This document shows, one piece after another, positions 21,423-32,069 of a stretch of 64,000 nt of DNA. The stretch comes from Diphasiastrum complanatum. Its lineage: Eukaryota > Streptophyta > Lycopodiopsida > Lycopodiales > Lycopodiaceae. The first letter of the stretch is position 1. Each line of letters begins with the position of its first letter. The stretch is from the NCBI GenBank assembly GCA_029204225.1, contig CM055103.1, positions 45,718,611-45,782,610 on the forward strand. The letters run 5' to 3'. A model generated the notes under the pieces. The model was not told the DNA's origin. It ran no database searches and worked only from the letters and a program-made list of their open reading frames with translations. The position numbers and the translations under genes were made by a program.

Positions 21423-23870
21423 TGAGGAGGTATTAAAAAAATTGGGATGCTCCTTATGAAACCTCAACTTAAGAAAAAAATTATAAAGCATGAACCACTA
21501 CTGAATAATTAAACCAATCTCAAATTGAAATTAAATGGAAAGCATTATTCCATAAAACAAGTCAAACAATATTGCCCATCATGCATATTCGATGGTCATC
21601 CTTTGTGTCAATGCATCCTACATGGATGGTGGATCTTCATATTACTTGTGTACTAGCTTGATAAGTATTGCATTTATGTATTTCCACCCTTTTCTTTACA
21701 ATGTACATAATTTGGGTCTAGTATCAAGGGCATCAAGTTGAGCCTCAACAAGAAGAGTTGTCAAGCTCAAAGTCATGCACCACGAGAATATTCTAGCTTG
21801 ACAGCTGACCATTGAGCCTTGTGGAGTCAAGTTGAGGATCAAAATGAGTCAGGCAAGGTGTGTGCAAGTCACTATTCCTATAGAAGCCATTTCATAGTGG
21901 GGGATAGCAACGGTTGTAGCACCTTAGATGCACCTCAACCCGATAGAGGATGAGTTTTAGGGATCAAGCTTGGGAGAAATAGCAACGCGGATCAATATAT
22001 CCTCTACAATGTCTATACTTTGGATCTTTTGAATCTATAAACATTTCTCAAACTTTTGCAAGTAACATCCGCTAAATCCGAAAGCATCTATATGCTTAGA
22101 TCAGTCACCACTACTACAATGTGCACAAATATGAGATTAAGACCATCCACATATGAATAACGCCATCTGTGATTAGACACCTAGGCACAACTGCTTGATG
22201 TACTCCTCTAAAATTCTTCCACAACACAATAATGTCTAGATTATTGAATCGGTTTGATCCAATTCTACCTCTAAAACTAATGAAAAATTACCATGAGATC
22301 AGTGTCCTAGCTTTGAATCATTGACATAACATAACCCCAAGCCCCACTTTTGCTGGCGATCCTCTCCGCTTTTTAGAGTGATAGCTCGCGTGCTCTTGGA
22401 AAGCATGGATATGCTCGAGGGTTACGCAAATGGTGTATTACCTACATTTTACACGATAGGTTCAGGTATCGATATGGCATTCCCTATACTTGAGTACTAA
22501 TCCACCATATTCCATGTTTGTGAGTTACAATCCATTTAGCATAGCTTATTTTCAATTACGTATGTGCTAAATTCATAAATCGATACGGACCAATACCATG
22601 AGACTGATCAGAATGGCGGAATGCCTTGATACAGTAAAGATATGGTGTGGCCTATCGCTATACCCAACATAAAAGTGAACTTGCATATATGAAAAAAGAA
22701 AACAAAAAATGTAGCCTGCATGTATGAAAAAAAGCAAGCAAATTTATTTGGCCAATGCATGCTCAGTTGTGAATATGCACATTATAATAATCTCATATGT
22801 GAGTAGGAGACTTGAACATGCTTATTTGTGAATATGAAGAATATAATAATCACATACAATGAGTAGGAGACTTGAAAGCTGATGCATGCTTAATTCCGTG
22901 ATGTTTTAGTTTGTTCCTTTTTGTATTGTGCTCTCGCATGCTTGAATGAAGAAATTCTTTATTTTTTTACGTGGAATCAAAACACAAATCCTTGCATGCA
23001 CCTCACTTGAAATTGAGGTTATTTATTTCTTGTTGCATGTGATTAATGTCTCCTTTTCTAAGATAAGACTTTACACAAAGCTCCAATATATACATTGTAA
23101 TTTTCTATATTTCAAGCATGCGAAAGGGTAAAGGCTTACTTTCATTGACCAATCGTAACGTTGCTGAATAGGAGAGAATGGGTAGAATGTGTGACTAGAA
23201 ATTATGAAAGATTTTAGATCATTATGATCCAATCTACTTGAATGATCTTTGGTTGAAAAGAGAAATGCACTACCAATCTCACCAATGTAGAAAAATTAGC
23301 ATCTACACACAAAATGAGATGCAAACACTAATAGAACTTGATCAAACTTGAATGAAATGATAAAGTACTGTTGTGTCCGTACAAAACTAGCAAGCGACTG
23401 TATTTCAATGTGTGGATCCGAAAATAGCAATAAATGATCATTCTACACATAGAATTGCAAGCAATCACCAAGATAGTGCACCAATGGATAGTAGAACCCA
23501 AGAGAACCATGTCTAACATGAAATGAGATAGAGAAGAGAGAAGATAGCTCTCTCCACGAGTTACATCCTTTTATAACAAGTCCAAATCCTATTTGGCCAC
23601 TTGGCTTTCTCTCCAAAATGCAAACCCTACTATTTTTGGATCTAGATTCAATGCACCCAACTAGTCAAATTTGAATCTACTCAAACTCGCATTCTATCTT
23701 TCACACACTTTCAAAAAATTTTTATTCAAATGACATTTAGACTAATGAACTTTGAAAAGTCTTCTTTGCTTGCTGCAGAAACAGAGAATCTCTAAGTCTA
23801 AAACCAGTTTTGGCCTTAATATGCCAAATATGAAAATATAGCAAATATGATGAAACTAGTTGAATCTTTC
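21423..23870. other. AT-rich stretch without recognised genes
   Basis: No motif-bearing frame on either strand. Contains one tandem duplication (22761-22878). PARP N-terminal exons, if present, would lie here on the minus strand but were not seen. Confidence 0.45.
22761..22878. repeat. Tandem duplication, period 59
   Basis: Two adjacent units, GCTCAGTTGTGAATATG... and GCTTATTTGTGAATATG..., each ending GAGTAGGAGACTTGAA, about 85 percent alike. Confidence 0.8.
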
Positions 23871-23877
23871 ACACTCT

Positions 23878-24110
23878 CTTTTCAACTAGTTTTAGCATAG
23901 ACTTTGATAGCACTCCAAGTGAAGTCCTATGCTTCGTGAACAGGTCCTTTCCCAATGCTTTGGTGAAGATATTAGCTACACATTCCCTTGAAGACACATG
24001 TTGAAGCTCCACCTCCTTGGCAATGACTTGCTCCCTCACAAAGTGTTGTTGCACCTCAATATGCTTGCTCCTAGCATAGTTTTTGACAATAGAACTTTGT
24101 ATCATCATAA
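23878..24110 (-). pseudogene. Copia RNase H C-terminal relic
   Basis: Minus strand reads RSKHIEVQQHFVREQVIAKE, VELQHVSSRECVANIFTKAL and GKDLFTKHRTSLGVL, the end of a copia pol. It stops abruptly near a hairpin at 24229-24260, beyond which a gag relic runs on the opposite strand. No LTR was recognised to the left. Confidence 0.8.
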
Positions 24111-24228
24111 GAATGATCTTCTTCACAAAAATAGATCTTCTTTTAATGATCATGTAATGCTCAAAATAGAAACAACCATAATTGATATAGAGAATAGTGT
24201 CCACTTGGGGTGCTTCACTATTTTTTAC

Positions 24229-24260
24229 ATCAATTTTACATATCAAGATGTAAAATTGAT
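24229..24260. repeat. Perfect inverted repeat, 13-bp arms, 6-base loop
   Basis: ATCAATTTTACAT and ATGTAAAATTGAT flank ATCAAG. It lies exactly where the minus-strand RNase H relic gives way to the plus-strand gag relic. Confidence 0.9.
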
Positions 24261-24261
24261 C

Positions 24262-24598
24262 AAAGATCCACTTGATCAACAACTTCAATGGAGATGATTT
24301 CCACATGTGGAAGTTCAAGATGAGGATGATCCTGATCAAGAAAGAGCTATGGGGGCACGTAAATGGTTCAATACCCCAAGTCGGTAGAATCTGAATGGCT
24401 TCCAGCATGGGAAGCAAAGGATGACAAAGCACTTGCCATTGTATCCCTGAATCTGAAGGACACTGAGATTGCTCACGTGTCAAACAACATCACCTCCAAA
24501 GAAGCGTGGGATATCCTTACAAGCATCTACGAGACCTAAGATGTGTCCACTCGTCTCTTCTTGAGGAAGAAGATGCTGACACTTAAAATGAGAAAACT
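24262..24598 (+). pseudogene. Copia gag N-terminal relic (UBN2 type)
   Basis: Plus strand reads INNFNGDDFHMWKFKMRMIL then KELWGHVNG, a frameshift, EWLPAWEAKDDKALAIVSLN, AHVSNNITSKEAWDILTSIY, and VSTRLFLRKKMLTLKM. These are the standard blocks of copia gag (W-K-F-K-M, K-E-A-W-D-x-L, L-F-L-R-K-K). One frameshift and one TAA interrupt it. It runs directly into the A-rich minisatellite that follows. Confidence 0.82.
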
Positions 24599-24900
24599 CG
24601 AAAGAAATTGGTAACTTGAAAAAAAATGAGAATTCGAAAAAATTGATAACTCGAAAAAAATGAAAACTCGAAAAAACTTTGACTCGAAAAATTGGAAGTC
24701 GAAAAAGTTTGAGAACTCGAAAAAATTGGTAAGTCGAAAAAAATGAGAACTCGAAAAACTTTGACTCGAAAAAATTGAAAGTCGAAAAAATGAGAACTCA
24801 AAAAAAAAAATTTGACTCGAAAAATTGGAAGTCCAAAGAAATAACGAAGTATCGAAAACTTAACGAAGGCTTGAAAAATTAAGGAAGTATCGAAATTTTT
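24590..24900. repeat. A-rich degenerate minisatellite, core ACTCGAAAAA
   Basis: About 14 degenerate copies of an 18-20 base unit built on (A)ACTCGAAAAA or AGTCGAAAAA spaced by TTGG, TGAG or TTTG. A higher-order unit of roughly 80 bases repeats at least twice (24650-24740 and 24740-24830). It starts inside the gag codons LKMRKLE. Confidence 0.85.
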
Positions 24901-25528
24901 GTTGTTTTTTTAAATCAGTGGAGATTTTGAATTGGCCGATCCGATCGAGTTTCGAGTGATTCTAGACACGGCTGAGATGTGAGCAACTTCAGGTTTGGTC
25001 GAGATATGAGCAAGTTCAGGCTCGGTTGAGTTACTCAGTGCAGGATCCGTTCGAGTTTCTAAGTGGAGAACCAGGTCGAAATCTGAATGCGTGCTGGCAC
25101 GGTCGAAGTCTGAGCAACTGCTGGCTCGGTCAAGATGCAATGGAGACCCGTTGGAGATTTTGAATGAATAACAGTCAGTCGAGATGGTATTGAAATATGA
25201 TGGAGTCTTCAGCCTCGGTCAAGATGGTATTGAAATCGTTCTTGGTTCGTTCCAAAGTTGATTGCTCCGGATTTGGTCGAGATTGTTTTGACCACCCTCA
25301 ATCGAACTCAATATTTTCAAGAGGGGGATTGGGTATATTTACAAATCCCATAGGATTCAAGGGCAATATGTATCGACGAAAGCTCTAATACTTGATATCT
25401 TTTGCGATATCAAATTGATATCATACTCTTCAGTTCTTTTCAACCTTTCATTATCAGAGAATTAATTTCCTATTGTTGGCATTATTACATCTTAGCGTCA
25501 TCGATACAATCGATAGACTAAGTTCCAG
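24901..25528. other. Region of loose GAG/TCGAG-type repeats before copia gag
   Basis: Contains loosely repeated words such as GGTCGAGAT, GAGCAACTTCAGG and CTCGGTCAAGATGG (24930-25230). It probably represents the LTR or leader of the copia at 25529, but no LTR end or good primer binding site could be fixed. Confidence 0.4.
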
Positions 25529-28500
25529 ATGGATTCTCAAAGTAAAGTCGGTCTTATCGTAGACAAGCTGAATGGATCCAATTACCATTTGTGGAAATTT
25601 AAGATGAAGACCTTGCTAATCGCCAGCGACTTATGGGATGTTGTTACAAGTACAGAAGTAAAACTTGAAGACGATGACTCAAAGTGGAAATCGAAGGACG
25701 GTAAAGCATTTGCGCTTATTATCCTCAATATATCAGATACATAGATTGGACACATAGTTGAAGCTAAAATGTCAAGAGACGTTTGGGACATTTTAAACTC
25801 ACTATATGTCTTGAGGGATGTAACTACTAAGTTACATCTACGAACGAAATTATTCACATTCAAAATGTCTACTGGTGGTGCGAGTCACATTAACCAATTT
25901 AAGAATCTCTTGCAACAGGTGGTCGCTGTCAGATCAGTCATAGATGATCAAGACACAATTATGACATTGCTTTCAAGCTTGTCTCTACATATGAGAACTG
26001 GGTGATGATCATATCTCCACACACAGATTTAACTCTTACTAGAATTATCACTATGCTGCAAGAAGATAATCGAAGAAGTGAAGACACTCCATCTACTTCC
26101 TCCTCTCAGGCTCTATATGTCAACAAAGGCTCTACGCGACAGAAGCAGAAAAGATCCAAGAAGGCTGCAACGAATCAAAAACAGACTCAAAGTCAAGCAC
26201 AATTATTATATCCACAATCAAAGAAGAAGATGTTTTACAGGTATTGCAAGCGCAATAACCATGAGATCAAGGATTACCAACGAATTCTCCAAGCGAAGAA
26301 TGCAGCCAAGCAACCTGATCAACAAGAAAACGCAGTTTCATCATCTCCCCAGGTCGAAGTGGACGAAGGCGCATTCATGGTCAAAGATCAAAGCGCAATT
26401 TTGGATGATTCATGGTTTCTGGATTCTGGAGCAACTCAACATATGACCAATCAACATGAGATTTTCAACTCCTACATGCCTTAGAACATGAAAAAAATTG
26501 TTCATTTTGGTGACAATAGTACTCACACCATTGAAGATGAAGGTAATGTAAGATTGCGGTTCCAGCATGATCAATTCAAATTACTATCAAAGGTCTTATA
26601 TGTTCCTAAACTCTCTACAAATCTGTTATCAGTGAGTATAATTACAGATTTAGGCCATAAGGTAGAATTTGAATCTGATCAATGCAAAATTATAGATAAA
26701 CCTCTGTTCTAGTCAACAAAGCATTACTATGGCATCATCGCTTAGGACACTTGAATCATGCATCTGTTATGAACATGTCCAGACAATCCATGGTTCTTGA
26801 TCTCGACTATCCTTCCAGTAAGGTTGATCTCCCTGTCTGTCATAGCTGCATCTTTGGAAAGTAGACTAGGATTCTTTTTAGATCAAACCATAGGCATGTA
26901 GCAAAAGATTTGTTAGATGTTGTTCATATAGATATATGTGGACCTATGCAAACTCCCTCATTGTGAGATGCAAAGTATTTCATTACCTTGTTGACGAATT
27001 CTCTAGAAGAACAATTGTTTATTTCATAAAACAAAAATCAGAGGCTTTCATCAAATTCAGACAATTCAAAGAGCATGCTGAGAATCAAATTGGCAAACGA
27101 ATCAAAGCACTGAGTTTTGACAACGGGGGAGAATATATCTCCACTGAATTTAAGGAGTATTACCTTAACAACGACATTGAGAAACAATACATTACCTCCT
27201 ATTCGCCTCAGTCAAATGGTCTTGTTGAGAGAAAGAATAGAACTTTAGTCGAATCGACAAAGTGCATGTTATCACATGTGTCACTTCTGAAGTCCTTCTC
27301 GGCTGAAGCTGTATCAACAACAAACTATATTCAGAACATATGTCCTACTAAAGGCCTCTCAAACAAACACCATTCGAAGTTTGGACAGGTACCAAACCTT
27401 CTTTATCAAACTTATGAGTTTTTGGATGTACTGCTTTTGCGCAGATACCTCGTGATCTCAAGAAGAAGCTCGACTTCCAAAGTATCAAGTGTGTTTTCAT
27501 CAGCTACACTACTTTAGATCAAGCCTACAAGTTGTTTGATCCCATTGAGTCGAAGATATTCACTAGCCAAGATGTCATCTTCATCGAAGATCAGTTTCAA
27601 GACCTCAAGGGAAAGGGTAGTTCTCATGTAGCCGACCTATTAGATTCTTCTGACGCTTTGAACTTTCCAATTCCTCAGTCAACTATTCCTATTGAAGGTC
27701 CAAGCTCCTCTACTCTTGACGAACAACAAATCAATGGTGAATCAGAAGATGATGATGTTGCAAATCAACTTCATGTATTATCCAGAAGATCTTCAAGGAC
27801 AAGCAGACCACCTAACCGGTATATTGATGAGTCTGTAGCTCATCTTGTTCAGGAACCGACGTCTATCCAAGAGGCACTCAGTCATCATGATTTAGGTCTC
27901 TGAAAAGAAACTATGGATAAAGAGTATTCATCTCTTACCAAGAACCAGACGTGGACGATTGTCGAATTACCTACTAGTAGAAACGTAGTTGATTGCAAAT
28001 GGATTTTAAAAGTCAAGTACAACGCAGATGGAAGCATCGCAGGAGAAAGACACGACTTGTGGCCAAAGGATTTCTCACGTATACAACGTCGATTACACTG
28101 AGACCTTCAGTCTAGTAGTCAAGCATTCTTCTATTCGACTTTTGCTATCATTTGCCACTGTAGTAGATCTGGAAATACATCAAATGGATGTACAAACATC
28201 ATATCTCAATGGAGTTATTGAAGAAGACATTTACATGGTGCAACCCGAAGGTTATATTATCGAGGGTAAGCACAATCATGTTTGTAAACTCCATAAGGTA
28301 CTTTATGGCTTGAAGCAATCTGCTCGAGCATGGTTTCAAAAGATCAATACTTTTCTAATTGATCACGGCTATACGCCTAGCTCTTCAGATTCAAACGTTT
28401 ACTTCAAAAAAGTGCAACAGTCTTTTATCATTATCACTTTATACATGAATGATACATTGCTTTTCAGCAACAGTTTCGATATGATAAAAGAGGCCAAGAC

Positions 28501-29370
28501 AATGCTATCTTTCGAATTTGACATGATCGATCTGAGCGAAGCTCATTTCTGCCTTGGTATACAAATCTACAGAGACAGAAAATAGAAGTTGGTCTACATC
28601 ACACAACAAAGATACATCTAAAACATGTTAGTCAGATATAATCTGATGAATTGCAAGTTAGCTCTCTCACCAATGGAACCATGACTCAAATTGTCAAAGG
28701 ACCAGTGTCCCCAAACAATTCATGAGAAGCAGCAAATGCATGAGTATCCTTACCATTCTATTATAGGATCTCTTATGTACGTCATGGTTTGTACCAGGCC
28801 AGACACAGCTTTTGCAGTCAGCTCTCTCAGTTAGTTTATGACTAATCCTAATATAACACATTGGAAGACTCTTATCAGAGTCATGAGATATCTTTGAGCT
28901 ACTATGGACTTTTGCATTTGTTATGGAGTAGTCGGCAACGACAAACTCAATTTTCTCAATGGTTACACAGATGCAAGTTGGACAAGAGATGTAGACACTC
29001 GTAAATCCACTTCCAGATTTACATTCTTCCTCAACAATGGTTCAATTTCCTGGAACAATTGCCAGCAATATTTGATAGCTCTATCTTCCATTGAATCAAA
29101 GTATATCGCAGTCTTTCAAGCTACAAAGAAAGCAATTTGGTTGAGAAACTTACTCTCAGATATCGGTCTGAATCAATATGCTCCGACGACATTATTTTGT
29201 GATAATCAAAGTGCCATCGCTTTATCAGCCAATCCTAGATTTCATTCCAAGAGTAAGCACATTGAACTGAAGTATCATTTCGTCAAAAGCAAAGTTCTCA
29301 ACAAATAGGTCAGATTGCAGTACTGTAGAACGCAAGATATGACAGCAGATGTTTCTACTAAACATTAAGT
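25529..29370 (+). pseudogene. Ty1/copia gag-pol pseudogene, nearly full length
   Basis: Gag from MDSQSKVGLIVDKLNGSNYH (25529) with RDVWDILNSLYVLRDVTTKL; a zinc knuckle at about 26236 degraded to YCKRNNHEIKDY. Protease WFLDSGATQHMT (about 26415). GAG-pre-integrase LLWHHRLGHLNHAS (about 26725). Integrase: HYLVDEFSRRTIVYFIKQKS, LSFDNGGEYISTEF and NGLVERKNRTLVE, catalytic residues present. RT: HQMDVQTSYLNGVIEEDIYM, LYGLKQSARAWFQKI and LYMNDTLLFSNS, where the catalytic YVDD has become Y-M-N-D. RNase H: GYTDASWTRDVDTRKSTS and CDNQSAIALSANPRFHSKS. At least six stops or frameshifts (for example TAG at 25742, shift near 26005, TAG at 26482). It is followed by PPT and 3' LTR. Confidence 0.92.
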
Positions 29371-29437
29371 TTGGAGTCACACAAAAGATTTTGTGTAGAA
29401 CTAAGTTTGAAGGTCAATGCATTCAAGGATTCAGATT

Positions 29438-29446
29438 AAGGGAGAG
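29438..29446 (+). promoter_or_regulatory. Copia polypurine tract
   Basis: AAGGGAGAG directly before TGTTGGATTATTC, the LTR start. Confidence 0.8.
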
Positions 29447-29726
29447 TGTTGGATTATTCTCCCTCTTACCAATTGACTAATCGGTTTTAATCTTCATCCA
29501 TTGTTTATCCAGTTCTGCAAATTTTCGCGTGTTTTTATACAGTCTGCAGAATTACAAGTGTTTTTACACAGTCTACAAAAATGATAGAAATCAATGATAA
29601 ACTTCATTGTTAATGTTTACGATGTACATTAATGTTGACAGCTATGACCAGCTGTCATTAGCCGTAGGCTAATCTATTGATCTACTCGTAGGCTTTCTCT
29701 CACTATCTGTTGGGGGTATTCCCAAC
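29447..29726 (+). repeat. 3' LTR of the copia at 25529 (right end uncertain)
   Basis: Starts TGTTGGATTATTC just after the PPT. A matching end would be CCAACA; CCCAACG at 29721-29727 is close. Alternatively a new LTR starts at TGTTGGGGGTATTCCC (29709). No 5' partner copy was found. Confidence 0.55.
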
Positions 29727-29865
29727 GAATTGGAAATAAATAAAATCAATTAATAAAATGTGTTGCAAGGGCATCCTGCATGCATAAGCCCATGGCCCAA
29801 TGAGCATGCAAGCTTAAGTTGGAAACCATTGTAAAGGGCCTAAATTTCATTTCTGGCTGATCAGA

Positions 29866-32069
29866 TTGATCAAATTCTTAAGATCCAGTCTGCATTCCAC
29901 TATACAAACAAGATCCAACTACCTTGGAACCCACCATCCGATGAATCTGAGATCGAGACGATCAATAGCACGAAGGATAGCAAATCAAGCACCACATCTT
30001 CCTAGATTAGCAGCTGCGCAACAAGAGGCAGAACCGGAACCACCACCAATGGAACCAATGGGCCAGCCTGTACCTATCGCTCCCTTGCAAGCAGTCCTGA
30101 AAGCACCACAGATGAAAATACCAAAATACGATGGATCATCAGATCCCATCCGATTCCTCCAGATCTACGAGCAAGCTTGTGAAATCTACGACAAACGGAC
30201 ACTGCGAAAAAGCTGATGCTATTTCCCATGTCCTTATTGGAAGTGGCTCAAGATTGGTTTTTCAACCTATCAGAGGAAGAAAAATCCACCTAGGAAGCGG
30301 TTTAAGCGGCTCTCATTATGCACTTTAAACTAAGAAAGTTTCTGGAAGACCCATTCCTCCTACTGAGTAAAGTCAAGATGGGAAAACGAGAAAGGGTCAG
30401 GGACTATATTGAACGGGTCAAACATCTACAATCAGAGTGCAGTGCAGCCCTAACTCCCAATCATGCGGTGATCATGTGGTTCCTAGCCGGACTACCATGA
30501 AGCATCAGAAGAGAATTAAAATGACGAGAGCAGTACGCTACTCAACAAGAAGCTATGGAAGATGCCATCAGGGAAGAGGACGAGGGATCTGACGACGAAT
30601 ATCCATCCACCCACACTCCGACTCCCTCGTTAGCATTGTCATCATCAAATGCATATGCTCTATCCACTGAACTACTGTTGGATCAAATGACAAAATTACA
30701 TAAACAATAGATGGAGCAACTTACGACACAGTTTGACCAGAAACTGAAAGCCTTACAGGGAGCTGTAGCAATAACGCCACATCAACCGAAACCAAACCAG
30801 CTACAGTATCCATGACGAGAGAATGTATGGTGCTCAATGTGCACGCAAAACCATACAGCGAATGAGTGTCCAATCCTAAAGCAAAATCTGAGACTGACAC
30901 ATAGATTCTGCCATCTGTGCAATGCAACATCGCACGATACGGCATTTTGCCCGTTTAACCCCCAAATTGTTCAACAGAAGAGAAGTCCTTATCAGATTTC
31001 TTATCCATATCATCAAGGGGCACGAAACGCGGCACCGAGATACGGCGTACCGAATCAACAACAGCGTATGGCCTTACCTGCACCACCAGGGTCAGCCAAT
31101 CAACAAGTGGCCCATGTAAACCTGACAGCAGCGGAACCAAAGATGCAAGTACCACCTCAACCTGAGCAGCAGCAATGGTACGGACCAGATGAACCATTTA
31201 TGGATCCTGCCATAAATGAATATATTGCAGCCTATGCAGCTCAAACTCAGCGTCAAGGCGGGAGGAACTACGGCTGCTACGGATGTGGCGAAGGACACAG
31301 AATTACAGAATGTCCCTACAAAGGACAATATACATCCTTCTGTCGAGAATGCGATTATGGACACTATTACAAGAATTGTCCACTAAAACCTGGAATCAGT
31401 GCACCTCTCAACTTCATTACGATACAACAACCAACAGTTCCAGCAGGGATGTCATCGGAAAGACAACGATTCCACGCTCATGTGTTAGCCGTTACGCGAG
31501 CACATATGAGAAAGGAAGTGGCTCCCTCACCACCACCCTCGGTCATTGACGACCAACCCTCAACTTCAGCGCCATATCCGAATGTGAGGGAAGAAAGAAG
31601 ACAATACCAGAAAATACGACACTGGGTACAGAAGGCACAAGCGGAGGAAAAAGAGCAGGAAAGGGACATTCTCACGGAACCTCCAGTTGACGGCGAATGG
31701 GAACCGCAAGTGGGCTCACCACTGCGCACTGATCAGAATGATCAGTTGCACCAACATGAACTACCTTTTTACATGGTGGAGCCCGAGGAACAATACACTG
31801 AAAGGCTCACACTTTTACTGGCAAGCCGTGTTAGTTTACCACTTGGGGAACTACTGCGGATTAAACCACAAGCAAAAAGCCTTGTAGTTGAATGGGCCAA
31901 AGTGGATGAGGAGCCTGTAGCGCATGAGCCCATATATTGTACGGGCTATGAAGAAACAAGTAACGTCCTCCACATCGGGGCAACATGGGAAAGTGAGGAA
32001 CACAACATCACTTTGTCAATCAAACACAAGGGATATGAGTTTTCAAGTTATGATCAAGCATTTGAATAG
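29866..32069 (+). pseudogene. Gag-only reading frame with four zinc knuckles, no pol downstream
   Basis: First part (29866-30216): basic and proline-rich N-terminus with MNLRSRRSIARRIANQ and MKIPKYDGSSDPIRFLQIYE. After a frameshift near 30190: SLLEVAQDWFFNLSEEEKST and KMGKRERVRDYIERVKHLQ, the Retrotrans_gag capsid core (A-x-x-W-F...L-R-D-Y). Six in-frame stops fall between 30291 and 30815. From 30816 to 32069 the frame is fully open: zinc knuckles CSMCTQNHTANEC (30833), CHLCNATSHDTAFC, CGCGEGHRITEC-like YGCYGCGEGHRITEC and CRECDYGHYYKNC, then an acidic Pro/Gln-rich C-terminus ending SLPLGELLRIKPQAKSLVVE and about 80 more residues. No protease, RT or integrase follows. Family: Ty3/gypsy-type gag, possibly a non-autonomous gag-only element. 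Confidence 0.78.

Noticed and set aside
25414-25427. TGATATCATACTC as primer binding site for the copia at 25529
   Set aside because: At least four mismatches to the tRNA-iMet site and no LTR end in front of it.
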